Of a DNA stretch of 32,195 nt, positions 31,935 to 32,195 are shown piece by piece. Numbering within the stretch: position 1 is the first letter of the stretch; every line of letters begins with the position of its first letter. Source of the stretch: Selenomonadaceae bacterium (GTDB lineage Bacteria > Bacillota > Negativicutes > Selenomonadales > Selenomonadaceae). Where the stretch lies: positions 1-32,195 of the forward strand of contig JAEEGN010000108.1 of NCBI GenBank assembly GCA_016280345.1, in the 5' to 3' direction. The position numbers and the translations under genes are program-made. Below the pieces are notes generated by a model. It saw nothing but the letters and a program-made list of their open reading frames with translations, searched no databases and was not told the DNA's origin.

Positions 31935-32195
31935 ATGAAGAACAAAGAAGAAGACAGGACGACGACGGAGGTCGCCAAAAAGCCGGGACGGGGCCATTTC
32001 CTCTGTGAGAAGGCGCCGTGGCTGGTCCTGACGGTCGGCACCTTTTTGCTCTCGGTTATTTTCCCGCTGGTCGGGATTCTGTCGGCGGCGGCCTTGCGGA
32101 ATGTCCTGCCTTTTGACAAGGATACCGGGGAAGCGCTGCTCTGCATGGCTTCGAGCTTCCTGCTGCTTTGGATGATCAAGCGGTGGTTTTCTCCC
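31935..32195 (+). CDS. Partial membrane protein, N-terminus like CPBP intramembrane proteases
   Basis: The first 87 codons of a gene running off the right edge. It starts at ATG 31935, nine bases after GGAGGG. The sequence has a charged head (MKNKEEDRTTTEVAKKPG), then two hydrophobic segments: APWLVLTVGTFLLSVIFPLV, and near the end LCMASSFLLLWMIKRWFSP. The phrase WMIKRWFSP after a membrane helix is common in the N-terminal part of CPBP (CAAX) glutamic-type membrane proteases, which often accompany peptide bacteriocin loci as immunity or processing factors. The catalytic EE motif would lie beyond the window, so the assignment is tentative. It is in an operon with the small acidic protein before it. 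Confidence 0.6.
   Translation, partial: MKNKEEDRTTTEVAKKPGRGHFLCEKAPWLVLTVGTFLLSVIFPLVGILSAAALRNVLPFDKDTGEALLCMASSFLLLWMIKRWFSP

Overview
The window looks like chromosomal DNA from a GC-rich diderm Firmicute (class Negativicutes; a genus cannot be fixed from sequence alone). This rests on three things: Firmicute traits (strong AGGAGG ribosome binding sites, TTG and GTG starts, a c-di-AMP riboswitch), outer-membrane TolC channels and periplasmic adaptors, and two perfect parS sites of the ParB type found near bacterial replication origins.

Region 1 (1-6300) is mostly housekeeping. On the minus strand lie secA, a cut-off gene resembling BglII-type restriction enzymes, and a folate pair (folB plus a stand-alone relative of the N-terminal domain of dihydropteroate synthase). 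Also on the minus strand is a secreted NlpC/P60 wall hydrolase behind a c-di-AMP riboswitch. On the plus strand are a phosphopantetheinyl transferase and a 25-residue membrane protein. The secA promoter segment is duplicated 450 bp upstream, where it heads an orphan transcription unit. Two parS sites 41 bp apart lie at 6402-6458.

Region 2 (6800-26900) is the main point of interest: a duplicated NHLM-type (C39 leader-peptidase) peptide export island. Each module has an HlyD/RND-like adaptor, an NHLP-type secretion protein, a C39 peptidase/permease/ATPase and a second permease/ATPase with a large N-terminal domain. An ECF-like sigma factor gene separates the modules and two overlapping tolC genes follow them. 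Together these could build two leader-cleaving export channels from cytoplasm to outside. Around them lie double-glycine precursors: a family with a conserved region of about 100 residues (6957, 25876/25984, 29914 and a relic at 26338), one copy broken by an in-frame TAG, and a Nif11-like precursor with a short Cys-rich tail (26599). No RiPP tailoring enzyme is visible.

Region 3 (26900-32195) has two nearly identical small proteins resembling leaders without cores (27194, 30939), a Kup potassium transporter, another precursor, a secreted beta-rich protein, and at the right edge a small acidic protein followed by a cut-off membrane protein resembling a CPBP protease.

Four sites (6807, 6895, 29755, 31581) share an unusual promoter-like block: a T-tract, then AATCGTAT running into a TATAAT-like -10. 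Three precede precursor genes and one precedes the right-edge operon, so they may form a regulon, possibly read by the embedded sigma factor (inference). GTTTAA direct repeats lie upstream of the last two.
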